Assembly (NCBI GenBank): GCA_039000515.1
Contig: JBCFYV010000935.1
Coordinates: forward strand, 65,319,109-65,383,108
Origin: Timema cristinae
Lineage: Eukaryota > Arthropoda > Insecta > Phasmatodea > Timematidae
Direction: 5' to 3'
Length of the DNA: 64,000 nt
Below the pieces are notes generated by a model. It was not told where the DNA came from. It worked only from the letters and a program-made list of their open reading frames with translations, and ran no database searches. Numbering within the stretch: the stretch's first letter is position 1; every line of letters begins with the position of its first letter. A program made the translations under genes and the position numbers. Of the stretch, positions 44,434 to 55,457 are shown in pieces.

Positions 44434-44500
44434 ATTAAGACCACGAGCTATCAGATAACACAGCCCCTTCGACTCGGTAGTTGGCTTATTGCTGCCATTT

Positions 44501-45002
44501 GTACAATTATTATAATTTTTCAATTTTTCAATTTTCAGAATATTATAACTAGATGGAGTAATCCTCACTGAAAACATAAATAATATATTTGGCTATTTGA
44601 TTCTTATTAAACTGATGTTTTATTCGTTTCGCATGCGACAGTTGAATCTGATGACGCGCGTTAGAGAAGTGTTTCTCATGTTTTGTGGTTATGAGTGTAG
44701 AAAGAATAATGATATGGCCGCGCGTAGGGTCAGCCGGTATTCCAGCCGGCAAGTTCGCAAGGTGAGTGACCTCTGCTCGCCTATAATAGGATTCTGGTAT
44801 GAAGGGACACTACTAGAGTAAAACCCCGGTAGTCCGTAATTCCAGATTATCCGAACACACTTTTCGGAAAATTGAGGGGGAGGAATTAATGTCAAATGAA
44901 ATATATTGTATTGCTTAACAAACCCTTGATACATACATGTACAGCATTAGCGCAAATATTTCGTTTGTACATGAATAGTAAATACAAATTTGATTATATT
45001 CA
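44501..45002. other. Unassigned spacer
   Basis: Contains GGTCAGCCGGTATTCCAGCC (44,728). Three short frames (67-81 codons) on both strands overlap, none recognisable. Confidence 0.35.
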
Positions 45003-45255
45003 TGGTGACCTGGCGGTCTCCGGGTTCAATCCTCGGTCCCAGCACAGATTTATCTGATTACCAAACCCTTCCTTCACCTCTGACAAGACGTGTATTAATC
45101 ACAACTTGTGAATGTGTGGAATGCTAGGCCTCCACCGTGGTTCGGATCCCACGTTAAACTGTAGGTCCTCCATTTCATCTCACAATCACCCTACCATTAC
45201 AATTAGCGTAAGTGCGTATAACCCGAACGGGTAGTAAGACGCGGTGCTAATAATA
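45003..45255 (+). mobile_element. SINE-1 with a deletion in the tRNA head
   Basis: GGTGACCTGGCGGTCTCCGG joins directly to GTTCAATCCTCGG: about 35 bp between the A and B boxes are gone. Body and tail (CGTATAACCCGAACGGGTAG) intact. Confidence 0.92.
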
Positions 45256-45369
45256 ATATACTCATCCAACTGTAATTAAAAATTCGTGAAAATACTGTAT
45301 TCTCCCGCTTAGTCCTAATTTTCGCTATTCAGAACAAGCTTAGGTCTCAATTAGTTCGAATTAACAAGG

Positions 45370-45520
45370 TTCTAATGTATATTCATGCGTCAAGCCATGT
45401 TATCTTCAGCAGTCATTGATAACGGTTACATCATTAACTATAAAATAACACTAATAATATAATAAAATGTTATCAGCTACGACCGAAAAAAAAAGATGCA
45501 ATCATTTTCTTACCAGAATC
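45370..45520 (+). mobile_element. MITE-X copy
   Basis: TATTCATGCGTCAAGCCATG, CTTCAGCAGTCATTGATAAC, AAATGTTATCAGCTACGACC. Confidence 0.8.
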
Positions 45521-45644
45521 CTACAATATTCACATAACGAACGGTTCATCCTTTCAGTTTTACTATCAAATGCCTTTCCTTGGTCAATTTTTCACTCCTG
45601 ATCATTTGCGATTGTTGACCTGCAGCTTTGTTTGTTTTGTTTTT

Positions 45645-45850
45645 CTAGGCATTGCGTCTTACTACGCAGTTCGAGTTATACGCATATTATGTAAGTACTA
45701 AACACGCTAATGTGCGAGGGAATTAGGAAGGCTAAATTTTAAATTAAGTGTACCCACAGTTGAGTGAAGGGAGTGGATAAAAAAAAACATTCAGGAAAAA
45801 CACCCGACCGGAATTCGAACACCAATCTCCCCAATAAAAAACTGGGGGAG
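45645..45850 (-). mobile_element. SINE-2, head missing
   Basis: GCATTGCGTCTTACTACGCA tail, GTACCCACAGTTGAGTGAAG body, GACCGGAATTCGAACACCAA. Ends in A-rich then G-rich sequence. Confidence 0.82.
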
Positions 45851-45859
45851 GGGGGGAGA

Positions 45860-46020
45860 TTGATATTATATTAGTATTACTTTATAGGTATTGATAATAA
45901 TCTATCAAAAGTGACAGCTACAGATAAAATGTCTTGCATAAATACGTGAAAATAGTTTTACAAACTTTTGTAGCTGTCAAAATAGTGTCTTCCTATCGGA
46001 ATCGGACTGTACCTTGCTAG
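45860..46020 (-). mobile_element. MITE-X copy
   Basis: TAGGTATTGATAATAATCTA, AAAAGTGACAGCTACAGATA, TTTGTAGCTGTCAAAATAGT, ATCGGACTGTA. Confidence 0.82.
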
Positions 46021-46827
46021 CCCTGGGTAATATTTGTATTTAAATCCTTGTTTCATTGATAGGAACAATAAAACTGAATAAATCCCATTGTTACTAGTCA
46101 AGTTGATATTGTTTTCTGGAATTGGGTTTCTACGGACTCTCGGTAACTACCAGTGATTAGTATAAGGGACAAGATGAAAGTGAATTTTAGATTAATACAA
46201 ACAGTATATGCCAAGAGAAAAAGATGGATGAACGCCAATGGGGGTTAGGGGAATACTAGGGGTTTATCTAAAGTGCATCCGTTCAAGATATTGTATATTC
46301 ATTCGTACGAGTATTATCCTTGAACATAAAATCATGTAGTACATAATATAGCAATTATTTGTGTAGGCCTATTTTCTATTTACGATAAATAAATATAAAT
46401 ATACCAAGGTCAAGGTAGTAGGCTCAAAATACTGCAGTATTATCTTTTTAAAAAAAGGAATAGGCCTACGCCTCCTTCAACTAGATGCGTAATAATAAAG
46501 TTTGCATTGTTAGTTTATACAATGTCACGGTTCAAAATACCACTAAAAAATTAAAAACAAAAAAATGAATGTGGTATATTTAAATTGTTTTCGAGATGCT
46601 ATTTAACTTCAATATACAGTCAAAAAACTTGTATTATTTTATCAACAATGATAATTTGTATTTTATGTTTATCTAACGAATTTTATAATTACGGTTTAAA
46701 TTTTGACACAACAATATTGTTCGAAATAAAGGATAGATCTATTTAATGATCGATTACGAATTGAAAACTGTTAAGTAAAAATATAAAGTAGGTTAAAAAC
46801 TCACTCTTTCTAATCAAAAACTTGTAG
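46021..46827. other. Unassigned, possible intron if 46.94 kb is an exon
   Basis: AT-rich and free of the dispersed repeats seen elsewhere. No exon, splice acceptor with coding continuation, or element identified. Confidence 0.35.
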
Positions 46828-46941
46828 TTAGCTTGAGAATGTTGGTACTCCCTGTTTTGGAGCCGCGCGCACACCTGGAACTTTGCCCAGGCAACACAAA
46901 CAAAAACAATACATAAACTTGTTGGAAAGAAACTTCACCAT
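46828..46941 (-). CDS. Candidate short first exon, 37 codons to stop
   Basis: ATG at 46,941 reads minus-strand MVKFLSNKFMYCFCLCCLGK and continues to a TAA at 46,828-46,830. A splice donor CAG|GTGTGC lies at 46,875/46,874, after codon 22, so a spliced product is possible. The Cys- and Phe-rich start (CFCLCC) could be a membrane-targeting or signal segment. I recognise no family. It is called only because it sits downstream of a good initiator (next entry) and the region is free of repeats. It could equally be non-coding. Confidence 0.25.
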   Translation of the reverse strand: MVKFLSNKFMYCFCLCCLGKVPGVRAAPKQGVPTFSS

Positions 46942-47012
46942 CACAAACACTATTTTAATCACTCGAAATAACACACACAACACCGTGACACATTATATTT
47001 TAATAATAAAAC

Positions 47013-47167
47013 ACTTCACTGAATTAAACAACCCGAAAATACGTTATAAATCGAAGAAAACGCTTAGGAAAAACTTTTACTTGCCACGTTATTCCTTTCA
47101 CTCGCTCGCCTTTCAAAGCTGTTTTTGCTGTAAGGAAGAGGGGGTACCAGAGGGAGAAAACCACGTG
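47013..47167 (-). promoter_or_regulatory. Candidate minus-strand core promoter
   Basis: On the minus strand: TTTATAAC (47,043-47,050), then TTCAGTGAAG with the arthropod-type initiator TCAGT at 47,022-47,018, about 28 bp downstream of the TATA start. An E-box CACGTG (47,162-47,167), in GGTCACGTGG, lies about 140 bp upstream in a GC-richer island. An ATG follows ~80 bp downstream. The spacing is what a real TATA/Inr pair requires; transcription is unproven. Confidence 0.4.
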
Positions 47168-48657
47168 ACCAACCGGAGCCAATAAAATTACCCAGACATT
47201 ATGGACTACTAAATAGTGAGCAAGAATAAGAAAATGATCCTTATGCACAGTAATATGATTCATACTTGCAGCCGGGGAAGGAAACTGAGATGTGTCAAGA
47301 ATGACTTGTACGAATTCAAATTATTTGCTAATAATGAAGTTCACAACAATATTGTTTATTGAAAAGGCTAAGTAAACTGAAACATAAATATGACTAAATT
47401 ATAATATCCAATCAAATAAAAAAGCAAATATCTTATTTGATATTTTAAATTAAATATACATACAAATAAGCTTGATATAAAAAGGCAGCAATATACTACC
47501 AATTAACCAATTCCTATAAAATTAGTCATTATAACATTATTGAATTATTTAATATATTACTGTCTGTAAATATAATAAATACACACAGACCATTTTGTAC
47601 TATCCTCTCATATAATAAAATGTCCTCAAATACCTAATAGTCTTATATTGTATCTATTTCAATATACTATCACCATCCGCCATTAATAAAGTTGTTAATT
47701 TAAATTTGTAAGATCTCCGCCTAGAGCATTGCTCAAAGAGATCAGTTGATTTGATTGTTAACTTATAAATTACATTTTAACATTGATATTAAATTGTAAA
47801 TTGTAAAATATTTTATCGTAAGCTTAAACTGTAATAAACTTCAAAGTCGTTTGGATCGTGTAAAGTAAAATAAACAAAGTTACAGGTACAACATATTTGT
47901 AAGAAATTTCTATATACTCTCGTTTTTTTATCCAAAAGAAACTTGTTTTCTCCGTACCTTGACTTTTATAACAATGTACCAAACGCATCTTGCTAAGCAA
48001 ATGTCCCTTATTTTATATAAAACTACAAATTATTTTGATAAATTTGTAGAAATGTCACCATTGTTGTAAATTCAAATATTTTATCTTGCTAGCTTTATAT
48101 GTATATTGGTTGCTTCGAATATGTATCAAAGCTTACCTATATCAAGCAAGATTTTTGTTTTAACTAAACAATAATATTGAAACACGCATAGATGGCCATT
48201 CGTACTAGATTTCAGGTTCACCTAGTTTGTTTTTTCCGATGAACCGGAGGTTGGTGTCCTAATTGTTTTCCTCTACGCAGATTCGTGTATACTTTCTCTA
48301 AAATATGCCTTTCTCATTTTTTCACCAATAGTGGAGCTATAGTGCGTACAACTCGAATGACTAGACAATATATACGCCTATAAATACACATTTATTATCC
48401 GAATAAATAGGGACCATCTTTGAAATTAAGAGCTAAGGTTTGATAAAATCTGCATGAAGTGAATGTACCAAGTAAACAAGTGTTGGATGTTGAGCTACGG
48501 TATTTTTATATACGTCAAACCACGTGACCATAGCTTTCAAGAGTGATTACGATTTCCAAAAGGTGGCATTTTTTTTAAATTTATGACTTAAATAAACCAG
48601 TTCTTTTTCTTACTAATATATTTAGTTTTGAATTCTTTATCTTTAAATATGAAAATC
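47168..48657. other. Unassigned AT-rich DNA with a decayed SINE-2
   Basis: Mostly AT-rich. A very worn SINE-2 (plus) may lie at 48,190-48,385: TTTCAGGTTCACCTAGTTTG, GTTTTCCTCTACGCAGATTC, GCGTACAACTCGAATGACTA. Nothing else recognised. Confidence 0.4.
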
Positions 48658-49365
48658 TGTAACGATACTGATTTGGAACCCTCTCATATATTTAAAAAAG
48701 TCATGGATGAAGGTATTTTTCTTTAAAGTATTGTATGTAAAATATCCTTTCAATACTTCATCCATGGAGAATCCCGCAATTTTCAGAAATAATATCAAAG
48801 GATTGCACAATTAAAACTTATTTTTTATTTCAAAAGTCAACTCCGCAATATTTACCAAAAAAGCAAGTGACGCTTCCTCTACCCAATAGGAAGCTAGCCT
48901 TCGCAACATCTGTCGCCAGGACTCTTTCTATTAGTTAATTTTCACACTGGTCGCGAGAGGTCCAAGGGGCAAGGGGTAGGCCATATATAAGCCGCTTGTG
49001 CGTATGAATACACGGAGTGCCGGTGATATAAATCTACAGAACGTTGTAATAAAACAGTGCCACTAACTGAAATCCATAGAGTACACAGAAAATATTACAA
49101 AGAAATAATCTGTAGTTCAACGAAAATGGTATCATTTTACATAATATCTTATACCGAAGATAAAATCACTTTAATAAATCGTGTGCAACATTAAAGGTGT
49201 TATTTATTAAATTAACATATCGTATAATAATTCCGTATCATAATAATTAGTGCTCGATCACGGGGTAATTATCAGCTAATTATACGGTATCACTTTAATC
49301 GGTGCCCATCGCCGATCCGTAACGTTTTAATTGACGCCCAACGCGGACCGATTAATTCAATAACA
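48658..49365 (+). mobile_element. Solo LTR-like sequence, plus orientation
   Basis: Begins TGTAACGATACTG and ends TTCAATAACA. TATA box CCATATATAAGC at ~48,982; AATAAAA at ~49,049; U5-like end with an inner inverted region (TAATTATCAGCTAATTA). About 88-90% similar by eye to the complement of 40,066-40,773. AAATC precedes it and recurs 5 bp after it, but a clean duplication is not evident. No coding internal region nearby. Confidence 0.72.
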
Positions 49366-50084
49366 TAATAAATCGAACCTTTTTAGATAGCTCTAAAAGT
49401 AACTTATTCAAATAATATAAAGTACTCACTTCAAGTTATGTTTAAATGTTACTGACCATTGTTGTCAATGACACATCATAATAGGACATTTCCGGTTACG
49501 ATGGAACCAACAATGTGAATAATTATAGAGTATATTAAAATATAATTACCTTTTATCTTAAAACGGCTGATCTTTCTTTAAATCTAGATAGGCCTACTTA
49601 ATAAAGAATGCACAATATTGTTTTAAAAAAATTTGGAGGAGATAGGGGGAATTATAAATGCACCCTTGATTTTGTTGTTTTTCATCCACGGAAATCATCT
49701 CTTTTGTCTAAACCGGTGGAAGTGCAGTCCCTTTCAGCAACAACAACAACAACAAACACCCAGAGAACTAATTTAGTGAAGTGGGCGAAACGAAGGCACT
49801 TTCCGAAAGCTCTTCCCCCGTCATTCGCTTCAATACTGCTTCATCTGATGTCCTTATGGGTTTTCCCCCTTTAGTCCTGACAGAGTACAGCAGGCAGGTT
49901 ATAGTGCGTTCGCCGATAATGGTTATCATTGCCTGAAAGACAGAGCTAGAAAGGACGATTTCAGGACTAGACGCCAGGGGATCCCAATCCTTATAAACAC
50001 TTCCTTTTTTTTTTACTTTCTCTCGAAACCTCGGAGAGAGATGTATTGTGATCGTAAAAAAATTTGAGCTCGAGATTTTGATAA
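49366..50084. other. Unassigned, non-repetitive
   Basis: Frames of 88 codons (plus, 49,608-49,874) and 130 codons (minus, 49,768-50,160) overlap in antisense. The minus frame includes AMITIIGERTITCLLYSVRT and KGGKPIRTSDEAVLKRMTGE, which looks protein-like, but I do not recognise it. It starts inside the (CTGT)n of repeat W, so at best only part could be genuine. Confidence 0.3.
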
Positions 50085-50640
50085 ATGTCGACGTTTCATG
50101 ACCCCTTGAAACAAACAAAAAAGTTTTCGCGATGTAATCTGTCTGTCTGTCTATCTGCACCTCGGGATAGAACTGAAACTATTTTACCAATTAGGCTGTT
50201 CATAATGTTCCCTATGAGGGTTTTTTGGACTTTTATGTCTAACCTTAAATTTAAGGGTACATTACTAAAGGGCAAAAAGAGAAAAAAATTGATTTTCTGA
50301 AAATTCGCTCTAAATATTTTGATTAAATTTTATAGTTAGAAATTGTTTATCATAATAAACAAGATGGCAATTCTAATTTTCTCATGAAAATGAATTTGAG
50401 GGTAATTAAGATTGGGAACATTTCCCATTTTCATAATTTCTCCGCAACTATTTGAGATACGAAATAACTTATCATTGTAAAGTTGTAATACTATTAAAGA
50501 TTATAATCTTTTATTTGAAATATATTTTTATAAAACCAATAGTTTGCTAGCTATTATCAAGTATATTTACTTTTTAGTTCAGGTATTTGAAAATGAATTA
50601 GATTCCTATGCTCTTTGGTAGACAAAGATATTTATCTTTT
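50085..50640 (+). repeat. Dispersed repeat W, with (CTGT)n
   Basis: GTCGACGTTTCATGACCCCT, CTGTCTGTCTGTCTATCTGC, CTTAAATTTAAGGGTACATT, GAAAATTCGCTCTAAATATT, CTCCGCAACTATTTGAGATA, TTGTAAAGTTGTAATACTAT, ATGCTCTTTGGTAGACAAAG: same order as 19,640-20,150. Confidence 0.7.
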
Positions 50641-50742
50641 CTCACTTTTTTTTAACAATGTTTCTAGTTCCTAATGCCATAAAGTAAGTAAGAGTGTATT
50701 TTAATTTCATTTATAATATTTGGGTAGTGTTTTTACAACAAT

Positions 50743-51740
50743 GTATAGATCCACCTAACACACTATATGTTGTTTCCACCGAACACACTATATATTGTTC
50801 CCACCTAACACACTATATATTGTTTCCACCTAACACACTATAATGTGTTTCCACCGAACACACTATATGTTTTTCCACCGAACACACTATATGTTGTTTC
50901 CACCTAACACACTATATATTGTTCCACCTAACACACTATATATTGTTCCCACCGAACACACTATATATTGTTCCCACTGAACAAACTATATATTGTTTCC
51001 ACCGAACACACTATATATTGTTTCCACCGAACACACTATATACTGTTCCCACCAACACACTATATATTGTTCCCACCGAACACACTATATATTGTTCCCA
51101 CCGAACAAACTATAATGTTCCACCGAACACACTATATGTTGTTTCCACCGAACACACTATATTGTGTTCCACCGAACACACTATATATTGTTCCACCTGA
51201 ACACACTATATATTGTTTCCACCGAACACACTATATGTTGTTTCCACCGAACACACTATATGTTGTTTCCACCTAACACACTATATGCTGTTTCCACCTA
51301 ACTACACTATATGCTGTTTCCACCTAACACACTATATGCTGTTTCCACCTAACACACTATATGTGTTTCCACCTAACACACTATAAGCTGTTTTCACCGA
51401 ACACACTATATATTGTTTCCACCGAACACACTATATATTGTTTCCACCGAACACACTATATATTGTTTCCACCGAACACACTATATATTGTTTCACCTAA
51501 CACACTATATTTGTTTCCACCAACACACTATATATTGTTTCCACCTAACACACTATATGTTGTTTCCACCTAACACACTATATGTGCTTTATGTTTCCAC
51601 CGAACACACTATATGCTGTTTCCACCTAACACACTATATGCTGTTTCCCACCTAACACACTATATATTGTTTCCACCTAACACACTATATTGTTTCCACC
51701 TAAACACACTATATATTGTTTCCACCGAACACACTATAGT
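50743..51740. repeat. 25-bp minisatellite, about 40 copies
   Basis: Unit TTTCCACCGAACACACTATA TATTG with variants CCTAACACAC and ATGTTG/ATGCTG. Many one-base losses shift the frame, which is why several 70-100-codon frames rich in THYILFPPNTLY appear. None is a gene. Confidence 0.97.
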
Positions 51741-51894
51741 CCCTCGGTCCTCGTCTGCCCGTAACGTTACTCACATCTCGTACGCGCCGTTCTACGAGAC
51801 GTCACACGAACGTTTAGAAGACCACTTATTTACCCTCTGACGAACTTGCTTTTACTTTCCTCTTGCAGTCAAGAACAAATACACTCCAATTTTA
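51741..51894. other. Short unassigned spacer
   Basis: GC-richer sequence (CGTCTGCCCGTAACGTTACT) directly after the array; nothing identified. Confidence 0.35.
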
Positions 51895-51985
51895 ATATGA
51901 AGAGCCTTATCTGACAGAAAAGTTATTAAAGCTACTTTCGTGTATTCATACGTCAAGGTAGCTGACTGTGCATTTTGAGACACGT
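51895..51985 (+). mobile_element. MITE-X end fragment
   Basis: GAAGAGCCTTATCTGACAGA, GCTACTTTCGTGTATTCATA, CGTCAAGGTAGC. Confidence 0.75.
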
Positions 51986-52190
51986 AGGGACATAGAAAAA
52001 GATTTAAAAAGAAGGAGTGCGGAAAATAGAGTGTGAGTAAGTGTGAGAAAGACAGAGAAATAAAGAGAGATATAGCGTGAGTGACTCAAATAAATGGTGA
52101 GAGATATATAATGAGAGAAAGAGAGGGAAATAAATAGAGGGTGAAGGACTAAGAGCGAGAGAGAGGGAGAGAGAAAGATTGAAGGAAGAT
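51986..52190. repeat. Purine-rich simple sequence
   Basis: Degenerate GAGAGAAA-type sequence (GAGAGAGAGGGAGAGAGAAA). The 108-codon minus frame is a pyrimidine-rich artefact (SLSLSL, YISLTIYLSHSRY). Confidence 0.85.
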
Positions 52191-52679
52191 ATTCAACGCT
52201 TCCTCCTTCCTCCCCCACTTGTGCGGGTAAATATCTCCTCAGAGCCCTTATGATTTCTTGCTTGAGCCTCAACTGTTTAATAGAAACCCTCCATATATAT
52301 ATTAGCTCCTTCCCGACTTATCTCTGGTCTCCCATAAGACAGCAAACTCTCCCCCTTCCCCCTCGCCGTGTTACTCAGTTAATTAAACAAGGTCTCTTGT
52401 CACCGGTCCGTGTTTATCTGAATAAACGTCTCCTCCGTCTGTGCCAGCCTCCATTACACGTGATTATAACTGCCGAGTGGATCTCGTATTTCACGAGAAA
52501 GGCACGTTATTTTTCTTCAATGGGATTTGTTCTCCCGACAATACTAATTGTGTATAGTAAAAATACATTAATAATATTCTATTAATTTTATTAATTGTAT
52601 TATACTATAAAAATTAATATATTTTAATAATATTAATATTTCATTGAGATATACAATTAATATTAGTTAATATTATAAG
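52191..52679. other. Unassigned
   Basis: GC-richer 52,190-52,520 with a 111-codon plus frame of no recognisable family; then very AT-rich. Confidence 0.35.
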
Positions 52680-53345
52680 GAAGCAACACTGAGATGGTAT
52701 GGGCATGTAATAGGATGTTGGAGTACATAATGTAGAGGAAGTAGATGAGATGTATGGCATGTAATGGATGTGAAGTACAGAGATAGTAAGGAAGTAGATG
52801 AGATGGTATGGCATGTAAGAGATGTGAGTACATGATAGTAAGGAAGCAAGACTGAGATGGTGTTATGGGTACATGTATACAATGAGGGTGATGTTGGAAG
52901 TACATGAGATAGTAGAGGAAGCAAGATGAGATGGTATGGATGTAATGAGATGTTGAAGTACAAGATAGAGAGAGTAAATGAGGTATGATTTGGAGTACAT
53001 GAGATAGTAGAGGAGCAAGACTGAGATTGGCTTAGAGATGTGGTTTAATTGGAGCAAGACATGATATTATGAGGATGTTGGAGTACAAAGTAGAGAAAAG
53101 AATGAAGTATGATATTAGAGGAATACAGAGAAGAAGGAATCAAGGGTGAGATAGTATGGTCATGTAATGAGGATGAAAAAGGAGAGGTTGCCAAAGATAA
53201 TGATGGAAAAAAGATCACAAGGGAGGTCAAGAAAGATAGGAGAAGTGCAAATAACAAAAAGTGAGCAAGTTAGAGGAAAGGAATGGAAGCTATTTAAGGA
53301 TTAAGGATAGAGGAAAACAGAGGAAGATGGAAGCATTTTACTAAA
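52680..53345 (+). pseudogene. LINE 3' remnant with tandem-amplified segment
   Basis: From 53,140 the plus strand reads, with one stop, R-YGHVMRMKKERLPKIMME, KRSQGRSRKIGEVQITKSEQ and, after a frame change, ENRGRWKHFTKLTRPS: the LRWYGHV-RM ... GR-RK ... RWK C-terminal tail of a non-LTR retrotransposon. Upstream (52,680-53,100) the AGATGGTATGG...CATGTAA...ATG piece encoding RWYGHV is repeated about seven times at ~50-60 bp with heavy indels. Confidence 0.8.
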
Positions 53346-53578
53346 TTGACCCGGCCATCACTTCTTTATCAGGGTGTACACACGTGTAGAAGCCATCAGT
53401 TCTTTATCAGGGTGTACAAACTTGTAGAAGCCATCAGTTCTTTATCAGGGTGTATAAACTTGTAGAAGCCATCAGTTATTTATCAGGGTGTACAAACTTG
53501 TAGAAGCCATCAGTTCTTCATCAGGGTGTACACACTTGTAGAAGCCATCACTTCCTGCTCGGGCTGTACAACCCTAGG
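53346..53578. repeat. 38-39-bp minisatellite, six copies
   Basis: GAAGCCATCAGTTCTTTATC AGGGTGTACAAACTTGTA, starting within the LINE terminus (CGGCCATCACTTCTTTATCA). Probably amplified from the LINE 3' end. Confidence 0.93.
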
Positions 53579-53929
53579 AAGTAGTAAGTTTCTGGTGATG
53601 TAGTGGTTCGGGACGCTCCTAGTCCTGGGGACAAGAGACGAGTCAATAAGGCAGGCCAGCCAAGAGAGAGGGGGGGGGGGGGGGAGAGAAGGATTTTAAT
53701 TAGCAACTTCCTGCTGTAGTCTGTGGTTGCCGCGTTCAGGACCCCTCTTCACACATACATCCTTCCTCGCGGTGTGCGGTGAGCCACTCTCTCCTCTCTC
53801 CAGACCTGCCTCTCTTCAGGGGGATTCCCCGGCACCTTCCAGAGAACTGAGGAACATCTACTATCCTCGTGAGGAGAAAAGGAGGAGGTGGGATGGCTCG
53901 TCCTATGAAATAACACAATACGCTACTTA
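53579..53929. other. Unassigned, GC-richer, with a G15 run
   Basis: G15 at 53,671-53,685. Overlapping frames of 84 (plus) and 60 (minus) codons, no family recognised. Confidence 0.35.
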
Positions 53930-54270
53930 CAGTCTAATTCCCATAGGTAGGGCTTTATCTGACAGATATAAAAGTTACTAGACATGCTTTCATACGTCAG
54001 GCCATATGATCTGCAGCTGCCACTTATACTGGATATTATCGACCGGCATCTTGGCTTAAGGTCAGTGCGCCTGGCTACGAGCTTAGGGGTCCCGGCTTAG
54101 ATTCTTGGTCGATATTTTGGTTATTTTTCCCGAAAGGGAAACCTCCTAAGGTCACCAAGGTTTGGTTGGTTAGACTTAAATTAGTTTTAAGTGTTTCTAT
54201 TATTGAGCGTGAAAAAAATTAATGTGTTTTTTTAAATGCTTTTCCAAGTAAAATTGGTCTGTACTAACTT
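53930..54270 (+). mobile_element. MITE-X interrupted by tRNA-like sequence
   Basis: MITE-X start ACAGTCTAATTCCCATAGGT, core ATGATCTGCAGCTGCCACTT, then at ~54,050-54,190 a tRNA-like stretch (GGCTTAAGGTCAGTGCGCCT; CGGCTTAGATTCTTGG), and MITE-X end TAAAATTGGTCTGTA at ~54,250-54,266. Confidence 0.65.
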
Positions 54271-54289
54271 TGCGTGCGTCTGCACAGCA

Positions 54290-54530
54290 ACTTGCTACCC
54301 ATCCGGGCGTCCATTTACGCTGATGGGATTGTGATGAGTATGGTGGACATTATAAAAGAAATGTACTCGCGTTTGACTAAAGGGAAGAATGTGTAACGAT
54401 CTATGGGATAAAAAAGATCACCTCAATACACCAGAACAGGATTCAAACCCTGGCGTTCCCGTTTCCATCAAACCAGTTGAATTTGACTTCCTTGTCCACG
54501 AGACCATTGATGCTAGTCTCATTAACATAG
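54290..54530 (-). mobile_element. SINE-2, strongly diverged
   Basis: CTTGCTACCCATCCGGGCGT tail, GTACTCGCGTTTGACTAAAG, CAGGATTCAAACCCTGGCGT B-box complement. Confidence 0.65.
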
Positions 54531-54554
54531 ATTGAGCCAATGAGATGTTAGTAA

Positions 54555-55000
54555 ATGTGTGATAGAGAGAGAGAGTGTGTAAGAGAATGTGTGTGAAAGA
54601 GAGTGTTTGAAAGCGAATGTGAGAAAGTATATATGAGTGATTGAGTGTATGAAAGAGAGGGGGAGAGAATAAATGTGAGTGAGTGTGTGAGAGAGAGAGA
54701 GAGAGAAAGAGGGAGAGTGTAAGAGAATGTGTGTGAAAGAGTGTGTTTGAAAGCGAGTATGAGAAAGTATATATGAACGTGTGTGTGTATGAGAGAGAAG
54801 AGGAGAGAATAAATGTGTGTGTGTGTATGAGAGAGAAGAGGAGAGAATAAATGTGAGAGTGTGTGTGTGTGAGAGAGAGAGGGAGAGAATAAATGTGATG
54901 TGTGTGTGTGTATAAGAGAGAGTATGCGTGAGATAGGGTGTATGAGAGTGAGTGAGTGTAAGAAAGTGTATGTGAGAAAGAAACAGTCTGAGAGAGTGTT
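54555..55000. repeat. (GTGA/GAGA)n simple sequence
   Basis: Interrupted GTGTGAAAGAGAGTGTTTGA and GAGAGAGAGAGAGAAAGAGG blocks, with a ~100-bp partial repeat (GAATGTGTGTGAAAGAG... twice). Confidence 0.92.
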
Positions 55001-55457
55001 TATTTTACTCCAACTCCCACGAGAAGGAAGGTATTAAAGTGAGCAATTACTCAAGCACCTGAAGGCGTAGGCAAACCTTCCTACATGACTGTTACGCTGG
55101 TTGCAGCCCGAGCAGTACAGGCGTTGTATTGTCTCTCGTCTCCGGACCAAGCTCTTTCTATTGATGGTTTAAAGGACTAGGATTGATATAGGACCGTATC
55201 CTCTTATCGTTAAACATTACCAATAGTATATTGTTATTATTTTATAGAGTGTTCATATGATATTTGACTGGGTAGTAGTTTTAAAGTTTGACATCAAGTA
55301 TGAGCCAATTATACCCACCAATCGCTCAGTTGGTTTATAGCCGCTTGTTTCATGTGAATCACGAACAATCTAGACTTTCTTCTTTCCATTCAGTCGACTG
55401 TTCCGTGCGTCCAGGGTGCCTCCACAGATCGACAGGGGTCAAAAACTTGCTCTAAGT
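55001..55457. other. Unassigned spacer
   Basis: ATCGCTCAGTTGGTTTATAG at ~55,320 resembles a tRNA A box but lacks a B box. No other feature. Confidence 0.35.

Larger units (their letters stand above)
44019..44500 (-). mobile_element. Family T element with tRNA-like end, split by SINE-2
   Basis: Reading on the minus strand: a leader with GTTATCTGATAGCTCGTGG, then (after the SINE) GTAGCCGATGATTTCCACAC, GTGAAGAATGACCCTGGGCA, then a 71-nt tRNA-like end (44,019-44,089). The tRNA-like part has an intact D stem (GCTC/GAGC) and T arm (ACGGG-TTCGATT-CCCGT). The acceptor stem has one mismatch and the anticodon loop could read AGT (Thr). The same leader precedes the right module at 60.27 kb. Confidence 0.65.

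Noticed and set aside
40066..49365. Single large DNA transposon (Polinton-like) with 700-bp terminal inverted repeats
   Set aside because: The interior holds only SINEs, MITEs and a LINE scrap, no polymerase, integrase or capsid frames, and the repeats have LTR signals.
49768..50160. 130-codon minus frame as a gene
   Set aside because: Begins inside the (CTGT)n of repeat W (QIDRQTDY) and is overlapped by an antisense frame; no domain recognised.
50919..51655. 70-102-codon frames rich in HTIYCFHRTHYILF
   Set aside because: By-products of the 25-bp array with one-base indels; different frames carry the same peptide.
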